A stretch of DNA of 42,751 nt from RGIG4608 sp964534905 (GCA_964534905.1 CAZHPZ010000006.1:1-42751); one strand, 5' to 3'. Shown: positions 17,670 to 26,442, counted from the stretch's first letter. A program made the numbers and translations. Notes: generated by a model not told the origin, from the letters alone.

Positions 17670-19112
17670 ATGAAAAAATCTAAGATATTATTTATATCCA
17701 TTCTCTTGATTGCGGTTTCGCTTTGTCTTTTCTCTTGCTTCAGCTTTAATAAGAAGCAAAAGGATCCTTATACCGCATATGAGATATCCAAGGCAGATAT
17801 CGTGCAAAAGGGTGCAAACCGTTTCCAGTTTACACTTACGAGCGATATCGCTCCCTCGGATAGTGCAAAGGTATATATTACAAGATATGACCGTATAGAC
17901 AGCAATACCGAGTCTATTGAATATGAGGATGTTGACGGAAAGTTCAGATTTTTTGCTGACGTAAGCTATTCGTCGTACTTCATTCACATTGTGGACGGTG
18001 ATAAGCTTGCCACACTTCCCATGACACGTCCTCAGATGGCTCCCTCTCTTGCAGGTAATGAATCAAGTACGGTTCTTACGTATAATTTCGTAAACGGAAC
18101 GTCTTGGAGCTCATTCTGCGATCCTACGGGTAAGTCTGTCTACAAGAGCTCAAGCAGCACATTTGATGAAAATGCGGAGCTTGTTGCATCTAATGTAAAT
18201 ATTTTCGGCGTAGATTCCACAACGGATATTAAGCCGAGCAATGATAAACCCTATTATTACGTGGTTCTTTCCGCTAAGAACGGTATTGTTACCTACGTAA
18301 GTGCACCTCTTCTGACTGTTGAAAATGCATATTCCGATATTAGAGTAAGTATGGAAAATGTAAACGGAACACCTACACTTAAGGTATCAGGAAAATTCGT
18401 ATGCGACGGCGATGTTGCTCTCGAATTTTACAGTGCCGACTCAAAGCTCGGAAGAGTTATGGAAACCGTAGGCGATTATGTTACAGGTAAGGCTGGAGAC
18501 AGCTTTGAAGTATCTCTTGATATGAACAGCGTTGTAAACGGTTCCACAGGCGCAGGTATTTGGTATGATATCAAGCTTGCAACCTCAAGCGGAAACCTTT
18601 ACGAGATTTCAAGTGATAACGCCGATATGAGTGAGAGCCTTAAGAGTAAGAATGTATTCTTTGAATTTAAGGAATGGAAATCTATCCTCAAGCTCAACTA
18701 TCAATACCGTGAATACGATATTTCTTCTGTAAGAATCGAAACTATAAACGGAGTTCCCACTCTTGTTGTTGAGGGCGAATTTTACGACGGTCTTCGTGAT
18801 GTAAAGCTTCACGCAGATATTTCCGCAGGTGACAAAACAACCGAGAGATATTGGGCAACTCTCTCCGAGGAGGAGGGCAAGCTTTTGTTCCAAGTACCGC
18901 TCACAGAGATTCCTACGGACGGACAGCCTTGGGCTTGGTTTCACATTTGCACATACAGAGGTCAGGCTTCTGTATATTCAAGCAAGGATGAGCTTGTTCG
19001 CGGAAGCGGTCTCACAATAGGTCAGGAATTTGTATATAACGGTGTAACTTATACGATCAAGGCTTATAACAATACAGGCTCTCAGCTTGCTATCGAGGCA
19101 AGAGCTAACTGA
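17670..19112 (+). CDS. Lipoprotein with Ig-like N-region and an aromatic C-terminal module
   Basis: This 480-residue protein is not recognised as a known family. It has a lipoprotein signal with lipobox LFSC (Cys23). The start at 17670 is set by AGGAGG 6 nt upstream; an in-frame ATG at 17607 would lie inside the GH30 gene. The chain reads as beta-rich domains: about 33-225 resembles two immunoglobulin-like folds, 225-335 is a divergent repeat, and 352-480 is a module seen twice in the lipoprotein at 21000. That module contains VPTLVVEG, VKLHAD, WAWFHI, LVRG and YNGVTYTIKA. A glycan-binding or surface-docking role for the GH30 system is inferred. Confidence 0.8.
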   Translation: MKKSKILFISILLIAVSLCLFSCFSFNKKQKDPYTAYEISKADIVQKGANRFQFTLTSDIAPSDSAKVYITRYDRIDSNTESIEYEDVDGKFRFFADVSYSSYFIHIVDGDKLATLPMTRPQMAPSLAGNESSTVLTYNFVNGTSWSSFCDPTGKSVYKSSSSTFDENAELVASNVNIFGVDSTTDIKPSNDKPYYYVVLSAKNGIVTYVSAPLLTVENAYSDIRVSMENVNGTPTLKVSGKFVCDGDVALEFYSADSKLGRVMETVGDYVTGKAGDSFEVSLDMNSVVNGSTGAGIWYDIKLATSSGNLYEISSDNADMSESLKSKNVFFEFKEWKSILKLNYQYREYDISSVRIETINGVPTLVVEGEFYDGLRDVKLHADISAGDKTTERYWATLSEEEGKLLFQVPLTEIPTDGQPWAWFHICTYRGQASVYSSKDELVRGSGLTIGQEFVYNGVTYTIKAYNNTGSQLAIEARAN

Positions 19113-19125
19113 ACGGGTAGCCTTA

Positions 19126-20448
19126 ATGAAAAAAATAGTTAAAACATCCTATTCGGGCAATCGCTTAACCGAAATCGAAGCGGTTGCCCCCTTCGGGAAT
19201 ATACCTAATGATATAATAGTCAAAACGAATATCACATATCAAAGCCATATGGGCTTCGGCGGTGCTTTTACAGACGCCGCGGTAGATTGCTTTGAGGCTT
19301 GTGATGACAAAAAGCGTGAGGAGATCGTTAAAGCGTATTTTTCGCAGGACGGTCTTAATTACAATCTTGCGCGTCTTACGGTTCATTCATCTGATTTTTC
19401 CGCACATAGCTATATTTATACAGACGGAGAAAATATCGAAAGCTTTGACCTCTCGCGTGAGGAAAGAGTAAAAATACCGATGGTAAAGCGCTGTATGGAT
19501 GAGGCGGGAAATATAACCTTCTTTGCAGCTCCGTGGTCTCCGCCTTCATTTGCAAAAACTAACGGGGATATGTGCCACGGCGGTATGCTTAAAGACGAAT
19601 ACCGTGAATTTTGGGCTGAGTATTATGCAAGATATCTTGAAGAGATGAAAAAACGCGGAATAAATATTTCTTATGTCAGCGTTCAAAATGAGCCCGAGGC
19701 AATTCAAACGTGGGAATCGAGAGAGGTATCCGCACGCGAGGAAGCGGAGGACATAAGAGATTATCTTGCACCCGCATTTGCCCGTCACGGACTTGATACA
19801 AAATTCTATCTTTGGGATCATAATCGTGACCGTGTTGTTCGCAGAACAGTTGATTCTATGTCAGTGGACGGCGCCGCAGAGCACATCTGGGGAGTAGGAT
19901 ACCATTGGTATTGTTGCAATAAGCACGAAAATCTCAGTATGCTCCATACTCTTTATCCGAATCTTCACATTTTGCTTACGGAATGCTGCGTTGAGCTGGC
20001 TCACGATTCCACTACCGGCGAATCCTCAAGAGCAGGTCTTTGGGAGCACGGAGAATGCTATGCAAGACAGATCATAGGGGATCTCAATAACTGGTCCGAG
20101 GGATATATCGATTGGAATTTGATTCTTGACGAAAACGGAGGACCAAATCACGTCGGAAATTATTGCGAGGCACCGATTATGCTTGACGGTAACGGTGAAC
20201 TCGTATATAATCCGAGCTATTGGCATATTGCTCATTTTTCGAAGTATATCAAGCCCGGAGCAAAGCGTGTATTTTGTGCAGGAGGAGTGAGTGACGTATA
20301 TCAGACTGCATACGTAAATCCCGACGGAGAGCGTGTAATAATCGCACTTAATGTCGGTAATCGTGATTATCAAACAAATATTGATGTCGACGGAAGCGTT
20401 TTCGGTCTTAATTTGGAGAGTCACTCTATCGTAACTGTATTATTATGA
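19126..20448 (+). CDS. Cytoplasmic GH30-family glycosidase
   Basis: The 440-residue enzyme has no signal peptide, so it should act inside the cell. GH30 features are clear: GFGGAFTDAA near the N-terminus, FAAPWSPPSFAK, acid/base Glu189 in VQNEPE, likely nucleophile Glu286 in LLTECC, and the WNLILDENGGPNHVGNYC segment. The start at 19126 removes 13 residues that overlap the previous gene; its ribosome site is weak. It probably hydrolyses oligosaccharides delivered by the ABC importer, complementing the extracellular GH30. The substrate is not determined. Confidence 0.9.
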   Translation: MKKIVKTSYSGNRLTEIEAVAPFGNIPNDIIVKTNITYQSHMGFGGAFTDAAVDCFEACDDKKREEIVKAYFSQDGLNYNLARLTVHSSDFSAHSYIYTDGENIESFDLSREERVKIPMVKRCMDEAGNITFFAAPWSPPSFAKTNGDMCHGGMLKDEYREFWAEYYARYLEEMKKRGINISYVSVQNEPEAIQTWESREVSAREEAEDIRDYLAPAFARHGLDTKFYLWDHNRDRVVRRTVDSMSVDGAAEHIWGVGYHWYCCNKHENLSMLHTLYPNLHILLTECCVELAHDSTTGESSRAGLWEHGECYARQIIGDLNNWSEGYIDWNLILDENGGPNHVGNYCEAPIMLDGNGELVYNPSYWHIAHFSKYIKPGAKRVFCAGGVSDVYQTAYVNPDGERVIIALNVGNRDYQTNIDVDGSVFGLNLESHSIVTVLL

Positions 20449-20945
20449 AAAAAGAATTAAAAGTAATCTGTATTACCGTAGCGGTCCTTGCGGTGCTTCA
20501 ACTTGTCGGCGGTATATTTTATACTGCTATGACAGCGAAGGAGGAAAAATCATATACCTACGTGGAATGTACCATACTTTCGGTGCAATCCAAAAAAGAG
20601 GACGATACGGTCATAATAGAGGGAATTACCGTTTCTTATCTCGGCAGCTACGGGCAGACCGTTGTTGCGCAAATGGCTGATTTTCCGAGCAGCTTTGCGG
20701 AGGGGGAAACATTTACTGGACGCTTTAGAGACGATCCGTTGTTGATTTCCGCAGAGCATACCGATTGGTTTACACCTGTTTTTCTGATTGTTCTCGGTGC
20801 GGCATATGCCGTAATAGATATAACATTGTTTCTGCTTCGCAAGAAAATGGGACTTTATGCAATGGAAAGCGTTGCGGACGATTATATTTACGAGGATGAA
20901 TCTGATGAAGAATCGGAAGATGATTCGGAGGATACCCAGCCCTGA
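20445..20945 (+). CDS. Small two-TM membrane protein, DUF3592-like layout
   Basis: I do not recognise a specific family for this 166-residue protein. It has one N-terminal transmembrane segment (about residues 7-28) and an extracytoplasmic region of about 75 residues rich in beta-type sequence. A second membrane segment lies at about 110-130, and the tail is very acidic, with many Glu, Asp and Ser. The layout recalls DUF3592 proteins. Its ATG overlaps the GH30 stop by 4 nt (ATGA), so it is translationally coupled to that enzyme. Its role in the glycan system is unknown. Confidence 0.78.
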   Translation: MKKELKVICITVAVLAVLQLVGGIFYTAMTAKEEKSYTYVECTILSVQSKKEDDTVIIEGITVSYLGSYGQTVVAQMADFPSSFAEGETFTGRFRDDPLLISAEHTDWFTPVFLIVLGAAYAVIDITLFLLRKKMGLYAMESVADDYIYEDESDEESEDDSEDTQP

Positions 20946-20999
20946 AATAAAAAAACAAGCGACTTGTGGCGCTTAAAATAAAAACAAAGGAGAAACGCT

Positions 21000-22214
21000 A
21001 TGAAAAAAAGCTTTGTAAAAATAATTGCCATAGCTATTACGGCAGTAATGATCTGCTCGCTTGTGTCCTGCGATCTTTTTAAGACACCGCATACTCACGA
21101 TTATAGCGAGATCGGAAGCAATAAGACTCATCACTGGAATTATTGCCCCGATGATCAAGAAAAGGATGACTCATCCCGTGAAAAGCATTACGATAAAGAC
21201 CTCGACGGTAAGTGTGACGTGTGCGGATATGAGGTTGAATTGCCCCACGTACATAATTATTCCGAATGGGGAAGCGATGCCGATAATCACTGGAAGTATT
21301 GTCCCGATGACAATGCCAAGGATGAATCTACCGTAGCACCTCACGCAGATGAGAATAATGACGGTAAGTGTGACGCTTGCGGTCAAGATATGGCTGCACC
21401 TGTTGAGGAGTCTGTAAGTATCGAAATAATTGAAGGTGTTCCTACCTTGATAGTTAAAGGACCGCTTTACGAGGAGGCAGGCTGCGTTAAGCTTCATGCT
21501 GACGGAAACGGAGCGCATTCCTATTGGAATAATACCTCCAAATTTAAAAACGCTTATGAATTCAAGGTGCCGCTCAGCGACCTTGCCTTGACCGATACAC
21601 CTTGGTATTTCTTCCATATTTATGCGTACAAAAATACAAATCCCGCAAGCCTTGATAAGTATGATGCCAAAATGGATCTTCCTCGCGGAACGATAGAGAT
21701 TGGCGCAACTTATGAATATGACGGCGTAATTTACGAGATTAAGCAGGAGGGCAATACCGAGCAGCTTGTAATTCAGCCCAATCCCGCTCCTTTGACCGAG
21801 GTTGAGAGCATTACGGTAGAGCTTGATGAAAACGGCAAGCCAATCCTTGTTGTAAAGGGCGTTTTGTCATCTAATGCTGTTTGCATTAAGCTTCATGCAG
21901 ATGCGGATACCGATGACGGAAAGCAGCATTATTTTGCCGACAATGTTTCCGCCGAAACGGGTAAGTTCGAGTTCCGTTTCGATATGACTCAGGTGCCTAC
22001 AAAGTCGGGCGGAGCTACATGGGCATGGTTCCATATTTACAGCTACAATACATCCGATCCTACAAATCTTACGTCTTATGCCGAAAAGTTTGACTTGATG
22101 CGTGGCAATTTCCTTGCAGATGACGCAGGTCATGAATATAGCGGTGTAAAGTACACATTTGCAGCCAGCAGCGAAAGCTGGGGTATGATAGCTTTTAAGG
22201 TGGAAAAAGCATAA
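21000..22214 (+). CDS. Lipoprotein with two His/Cys repeats and two aromatic modules
   Basis: This 404-residue protein is not recognised as a named family. A lipoprotein signal ends in lipobox LVSC (Cys24). Residues 31-82 and 83-134 are two 52-residue repeats of the form HxHxYSE, HW, YCPDD, KD, DGKCDxCG, with enough His and Cys to bind a metal and an acidic DxDxDG-like stretch. Residues about 139-260 and 268-404 are two copies of the module found at the C-terminus of the lipoprotein at 17670. An AAAGGAG ribosome site precedes the ATG. It closes the operon and is probably a surface-exposed accessory or binding protein. Confidence 0.82.
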   Translation: MKKSFVKIIAIAITAVMICSLVSCDLFKTPHTHDYSEIGSNKTHHWNYCPDDQEKDDSSREKHYDKDLDGKCDVCGYEVELPHVHNYSEWGSDADNHWKYCPDDNAKDESTVAPHADENNDGKCDACGQDMAAPVEESVSIEIIEGVPTLIVKGPLYEEAGCVKLHADGNGAHSYWNNTSKFKNAYEFKVPLSDLALTDTPWYFFHIYAYKNTNPASLDKYDAKMDLPRGTIEIGATYEYDGVIYEIKQEGNTEQLVIQPNPAPLTEVESITVELDENGKPILVVKGVLSSNAVCIKLHADADTDDGKQHYFADNVSAETGKFEFRFDMTQVPTKSGGATWAWFHIYSYNTSDPTNLTSYAEKFDLMRGNFLADDAGHEYSGVKYTFAASSESWGMIAFKVEKA

Positions 22215-22228
22215 TCAAATAAAAAATT

Positions 22229-22262
22229 ATCGCCTCCGAATTTAATTCGGAGGCGATTTTTA
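22229..22262. terminator. Bidirectional terminator between the glycan operon and clpX
   Basis: A perfect stem (ATCGCCTCCGAA and complement) with an AT loop is flanked by A-rich DNA on the left and T-rich DNA on the right. It lies between the stops of two converging operons. Confidence 0.93.
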
Positions 22263-22267
22263 TTGAT

Positions 22268-23554
22268 TTACTGTTTTTTTAAAACATATTTAGGCTCTGC
22301 CTTGCTTGTTACCGTATCCTTAGTGATGATTATCCTTTCGATATCATTGCGGGAGGGAACATCGTACATTATTTGCATCATAAAGCCTTCCATAATGGAA
22401 CGCAGTCCGCGTGCACCGGTGTTTTGCTCAATAGCAAGCTCTGCAATGGCTTCTATGGCATCATCTTCAAATTCAAGGTCTACTCCGTCGATGGAGAAGA
22501 GCTTAATGTATTGCTTTATAAGTGAATTTTTGGGCTCGGTGATGATTCTCGAAAGTGCGCTTTTGTCAAGATTGGAAAGGGCAACAATAACGGGAATTCT
22601 GCCTATAAGCTCGGGAATGAGTCCGTATTTAACGATATCGTGAGAGGTAACGTCACGGTATATTCCGTCTCTTCGTACCTCTTCCTTCTTTCTAACCTCT
22701 CCCCCGAAGCCGATCTGGTTGTGTCCTTTACGCTTTTCTATGATATCGGAAAGTCCGTCAAATGCACCGCCGCATATAAAGAGTATATTTGAGGTGTCAA
22801 TCTGAATAAATTCCTGATTGGGATGCTTGCGTCCACCCTGAGGGGGAACATTTGCAACGGTACCCTCAAGTATTTTGAGCAGTGCCTGTTGAACTCCCTC
22901 GCCCGATACATCACGCGTGATGGAGCGATTTTCGCTTTTTCTCGATATTTTGTCTATCTCATCAATATAGATTATACCTTTTTCCGCACGTTCCACATCA
23001 AAATCCGCCGCTTGAATAAGACGAAGCAAAATATTCTCAACGTCCTCGCCGACGTATCCAGCCTCTGTAAGGGTGGTGGCGTCTGCAATGGCAAAGGGAA
23101 CCTGGAGTGTTTTAGCGAGAGTTTGAGCAAGATATGTCTTTCCAACACCCGTAGGACCTATAAGTAGTACGTTGCTTTTCTGAAGCTCAACTCCGTCGAG
23201 CTCAGATGAATCCTTGTCCTTTGACTTGGAGAGTATTCTCTTGTAGTGATTGTAAACCGCTACGGAAAGCGCAACCTTGGCATCGTCCTGACCTATAACG
23301 TATTCATCAAGCGTTCTTTTGATATTCATAGGCTTGGGAAGATCCTCAAGCTTTAATGTGTCTGCCGCCTCGGGTTGAGAGTAATCTGCCAGAGCCTCAT
23401 CAAGTATGTCATGGCAGGTATCAACGCAAAAATCGCAGATATAGACTCCGGTAGGAGACGGAATAAGAAAATTGACTTGATTTTCGTGTCTACCGCAGAA
23501 ACAGCAATACCGTTTGGTATTGCCGTTTCCTTGGCTGTTTTTATCATTAGCCAT
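22268..23554 (-). CDS. clpX: ClpX, ATP-dependent protease specificity subunit
   Basis: The 428-residue AAA+ unfoldase delivers substrates to ClpP. The N-terminal zinc-binding domain has C17, C20, C40 and C43. The Walker A is GPTGVGKT, Walker B is IIYIDEIDK, and the pore-loop and IGF-type loop region for ClpP docking (HNQIGFGG) is present. The length is typical. It lies 15 nt downstream of clpP in the tig-clpP-clpX operon. Confidence 0.97.
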   Translation of the reverse strand: MANDKNSQGNGNTKRYCCFCGRHENQVNFLIPSPTGVYICDFCVDTCHDILDEALADYSQPEAADTLKLEDLPKPMNIKRTLDEYVIGQDDAKVALSVAVYNHYKRILSKSKDKDSSELDGVELQKSNVLLIGPTGVGKTYLAQTLAKTLQVPFAIADATTLTEAGYVGEDVENILLRLIQAADFDVERAEKGIIYIDEIDKISRKSENRSITRDVSGEGVQQALLKILEGTVANVPPQGGRKHPNQEFIQIDTSNILFICGGAFDGLSDIIEKRKGHNQIGFGGEVRKKEEVRRDGIYRDVTSHDIVKYGLIPELIGRIPVIVALSNLDKSALSRIITEPKNSLIKQYIKLFSIDGVDLEFEDDAIEAIAELAIEQNTGARGLRSIMEGFMMQIMYDVPSRNDIERIIITKDTVTSKAEPKYVLKKQ

Positions 23555-23569
23555 AATATTTACCTTTCA

Positions 23570-24163
23570 TTAAGCGTGCTTGTCGATGACCTTATCTATA
23601 AGACCGTAGGCAAGCGCCTCATCGGATGTCATATAGTTGTCTCGCTCCGTGTCACGTGCTATCTCTTCAATACTCTTGCCTGTGTTTTCGGAGAGTATCT
23701 TATTGAGTCTGTCACGTGTACGTAAAATGAGCTCCGCTTGAATTTTAATATCGGTTGCCTGACCCTTTGCACCGCCGAGAGGCTGGTGTATCATTATCTC
23801 ACTGTTGGGAAGAGCAAATCTTTTACCCTTTGTACCGGAGGAGAGAAGAAAGGCACCCATGCTTGCCGCCATACCGATGCAGACGGTGGAGACATCGCAT
23901 TTAATAAAATTCATCGTGTCATAGATAGCCATTCCGGCAGTAACCGAGCCGCCGGGAGAATTGATGTAAAAGGAAATATCCTTGTCTGGATCCTGAGCCT
24001 CAAGATAGAGGAGCTGCGCAACCACAAGGGAAGCGGTAGCGTCATTTACCTCATCGGAGAGAAAAATAATACGGTCATTAAGCAATCTTGAAAAAATATC
24101 ATAGGATCTTTCGCCTCTTCCGGTCTGTTCTACGACCATGGGGACGAGTGAATTATTTATCAT
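23570..24163 (-). CDS. clpP: ClpP, ATP-dependent protease proteolytic subunit
   Basis: The 197-residue serine protease forms the barrel that degrades substrates unfolded by ClpX. The catalytic triad is visible: Ser101 in GMAASMGAF, His126 in MIHQPLGG, and Asp175 in the DTERD segment. The length is normal. It sits 26 nt after tig and 15 nt before clpX. Confidence 0.97.
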   Translation of the reverse strand: MINNSLVPMVVEQTGRGERSYDIFSRLLNDRIIFLSDEVNDATASLVVAQLLYLEAQDPDKDISFYINSPGGSVTAGMAIYDTMNFIKCDVSTVCIGMAASMGAFLLSSGTKGKRFALPNSEIMIHQPLGGAKGQATDIKIQAELILRTRDRLNKILSENTGKSIEEIARDTERDNYMTSDEALAYGLIDKVIDKHA

Positions 24164-24189
24164 AAGTAATGACCTCCAAACTATTTAAA

Positions 24190-25590
24190 TTAAGCTTCTG
24201 TTTCTTCAGTAGCCTTTTTTGTTGTTTTTCTTGTCTTCTTAACAGGCTTTTCCTCACCCTCTGCTGCTTCAGCCTTGGGAGCGGACTTTTTTGTAGCCTT
24301 CTTCTTTGCGGGAGCCTTTACAACCGCCTTTTCCTTAACTGCGTCAAGAGCAAGCTTTACCTTCATATCTTCTGCGATAAATTCGGGAGCAACAGAAGCC
24401 TTAACCTGATCTGCTTCAATGCCGTAAGCCTCTGCTATTCTTGTATATTCCGCATTGATATCGTCGTCACTTGCAACAATTCCCTCAAGAGCGGCAATCT
24501 TTTCAAGAGCAAGTCTTGCCTTTACCTGCTTTTCAGCCTGAGGACGGAATTGTGCGCGAAGAGTATCCATAGTCATACCGGTATACTTGAAATATGTCTG
24601 AAGATCAAGTCCCTGCATTCTGAGCTGGTTGTCGTAGTCGCGAACAAAGTTTTCAGCCTCTGTTTCGAACATAGCCTCGGGAATGTCGGCAACGAGCTTT
24701 TCGATAAGAGCATCCATGATCTGACCGTCAACTGCGCTTTGAGCTGTTGCTTCGTGTCTGTTTTCAATTTTTGCCTTAAGATCAGCCTTGTATTCATCGA
24801 GTGTGTCAAATTCGGAAACATCCTTTGCGAACTCGTCGTCAAGCTCGGGAAGCTCAACTTTTGTAAGAGCGTGAAGCTTTACCTTGAATATGGAAGCCTT
24901 GCCTGCAAGCTCTTCTGCATGATATTCTGTGGGGAATGTAACATTTACATCGAATTCGTCATCAACACTGTGACCTACGATCTGCTCCTCAAAGCCGGGA
25001 ATGAACTGACCGGAGCCGAGCTTAAGGGCGTAATCCTCACCCTTGCCGCCGTCAAATGCAACGCCGTCAACAAATCCCTCAAAGTCGATAACAGCAGTGT
25101 CTCCGAGTTCGGCGGGACGATCGTTTGCGTCGATCTCACGGCTGTTTCTTTCTCTTACGAGATCAAGCTCCTTTGCGATTTCCTCGTCTGTAACGGGAGC
25201 AATCTCCTTTGTTACTTCAATGCCGAAATAACCGTCAATGGATACCTCGGGCTTAACAAATACCTTAGCGGTAAATACAACGCCGTTTTCATCAATGGAA
25301 AGAACGTCGATTTCGGGCTGAGCAACGGGATCTATGCCTGATTCCTTTACAGCGGACTCATAAGCATCGGGAAGAATATCGTTAAGGGCTGTGTCATAGA
25401 AGAATCCCTTACCGTACATTTTTTCGATCATTGCTCTGGGAGCCTTACCTTTTCTGAAGCCGGGAATATTGATCTTGCCGACCTCTTTTTTGTAAGCACG
25501 CTCGCAAGCAGCTTCAAAGACAGACTGTTCAACAGAGAACTGAAGTTCTACCTTGCTGCCCTCGATTTTTTCATTTTTGATTAATTTCAT
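24190..25590 (-). CDS. tig: Trigger factor with Lys-rich C-terminal tail
   Basis: The 466-residue ribosome-bound chaperone and prolyl isomerase has the ribosome-binding signature GFRKGKAPR near residue 40. An FKBP-type PPIase domain covers about 155-240, and an alpha-helical chaperone domain follows. The final 48 residues (419-466) are an extra low-complexity tail of Lys, Ala, Glu and Thr, resembling histone H1-type tails and absent from standard trigger factors. A GGAGG ribosome site precedes the ATG. Confidence 0.95.
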   Translation of the reverse strand: MKLIKNEKIEGSKVELQFSVEQSVFEAACERAYKKEVGKINIPGFRKGKAPRAMIEKMYGKGFFYDTALNDILPDAYESAVKESGIDPVAQPEIDVLSIDENGVVFTAKVFVKPEVSIDGYFGIEVTKEIAPVTDEEIAKELDLVRERNSREIDANDRPAELGDTAVIDFEGFVDGVAFDGGKGEDYALKLGSGQFIPGFEEQIVGHSVDDEFDVNVTFPTEYHAEELAGKASIFKVKLHALTKVELPELDDEFAKDVSEFDTLDEYKADLKAKIENRHEATAQSAVDGQIMDALIEKLVADIPEAMFETEAENFVRDYDNQLRMQGLDLQTYFKYTGMTMDTLRAQFRPQAEKQVKARLALEKIAALEGIVASDDDINAEYTRIAEAYGIEADQVKASVAPEFIAEDMKVKLALDAVKEKAVVKAPAKKKATKKSAPKAEAAEGEEKPVKKTRKTTKKATEETEA

Positions 25591-25626
25591 TTTTTAATCC
25601 TCCAAGATTTTATACATACATTATTC

Positions 25627-25655
25627 ATTATATATAATAAACAACAAATTGTCAA
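25627..25655 (-). promoter_or_regulatory. Consensus promoter of tig-clpP-clpX
   Basis: On the minus strand TTGACA (25655-25650) and TATAAT (25632-25627) are separated by 17 nt. I see no CtsR- or CIRCE-type operator nearby. Confidence 0.85.
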
Positions 25656-25680
25656 GTTTTTTTTGCAAAAAGACGAAAAT

Positions 25681-26409
25681 TTAAAGAAAAATAGGCATCG
25701 GAACGAATCCGAGATAGTCCGCAGAGACTAAAGTAAAGGTGATTTCGTCATAAACAAAGCTTTTCGGCAATGTGTAATTGTTGTGAATGTGACCGTAATA
25801 ACAGCTTTTGATGCCGTATTTTTTCAGTACATCGAGAATTTTATCACACACAAAATCGCCGAAAACGGGCGGGAAGTGAAGAAAGGCGAGAATCGGCAAG
25901 GACGGCTCCTCTTCTTTTATGGAAAGAGCTGTCTTTATACTTATTTCAAGTCTTTGTGCTTCTCTTGCGATTATTTTGTCATAATCGACCTCACCCACGG
26001 TTTTTTGCTGCTTTTGATCATAAAACCAACCGCGCGAGCCGCATATTATGCAATTTTCAAGACGGTATGCATTGTTGTGTAAGAGCTTGACTGATTTTAT
26101 GCCGTTTTCGTCAAAAAAAGCATTTATCTTCGATGCGGTCGACCACCAGAAATCGTGGTTTCCCTTGCCGATGATTTTTGTCCCGGGCAGGGAATCGAGA
26201 AATTTGAAATCCGATTTTGCCTCGTCGAGCGTCATCGCCCACGATATGTCTCCCGGAATTATCACGGTGTCGTTCTCCGTAACGATCGCATTGAAGCTTT
26301 TTTCAAGCTTTTTATGGTAACCGTTCCATCTTGTTCCGAATTTTTCCATTGATTTATTTGTGGATTCATTCGTCGAAAGATGAAGATCGGAAATTACGTA
26401 TAAAGACAT
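25681..26409 (-). CDS. Calcineurin-like metallophosphoesterase
   Basis: The 242-residue protein carries the metallophosphatase motifs in order: DLH near the N-terminus, GDISWA, GNHDFWW, LHFPP and GHIH. These residues bind a pair of metal ions. The substrate cannot be told from sequence. An AAAGGATG ribosome site precedes the ATG. It is transcribed toward tig, whose own promoter starts 26 nt beyond its stop. Confidence 0.9.
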   Translation of the reverse strand: MSLYVISDLHLSTNESTNKSMEKFGTRWNGYHKKLEKSFNAIVTENDTVIIPGDISWAMTLDEAKSDFKFLDSLPGTKIIGKGNHDFWWSTASKINAFFDENGIKSVKLLHNNAYRLENCIICGSRGWFYDQKQQKTVGEVDYDKIIAREAQRLEISIKTALSIKEEEPSLPILAFLHFPPVFGDFVCDKILDVLKKYGIKSCYYGHIHNNYTLPKSFVYDEITFTLVSADYLGFVPMPIFL

Positions 26410-26442
26410 TTTTACATCCTTTCTGTGTATAGTTGAAAATAA

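Noticed and set aside
20949..20999. Small dyad AAGCG / CGCTT before the last lipoprotein gene as a terminator
   Set aside because: The 5-bp stem is short and followed by A-rich, not T-rich, plus-strand sequence.
21090..21401. Tandem repeat as a possible CRISPR or DNA-level repeat
   Set aside because: Repetition is at the protein level within one frame (two 52-residue units); there are no short identical repeats with spacers.
24169..25341. 390-residue plus-strand frame opposite tig
   Set aside because: Its Cys/Leu/Ser-rich translation is the antisense shadow of the trigger factor gene, with no family match.
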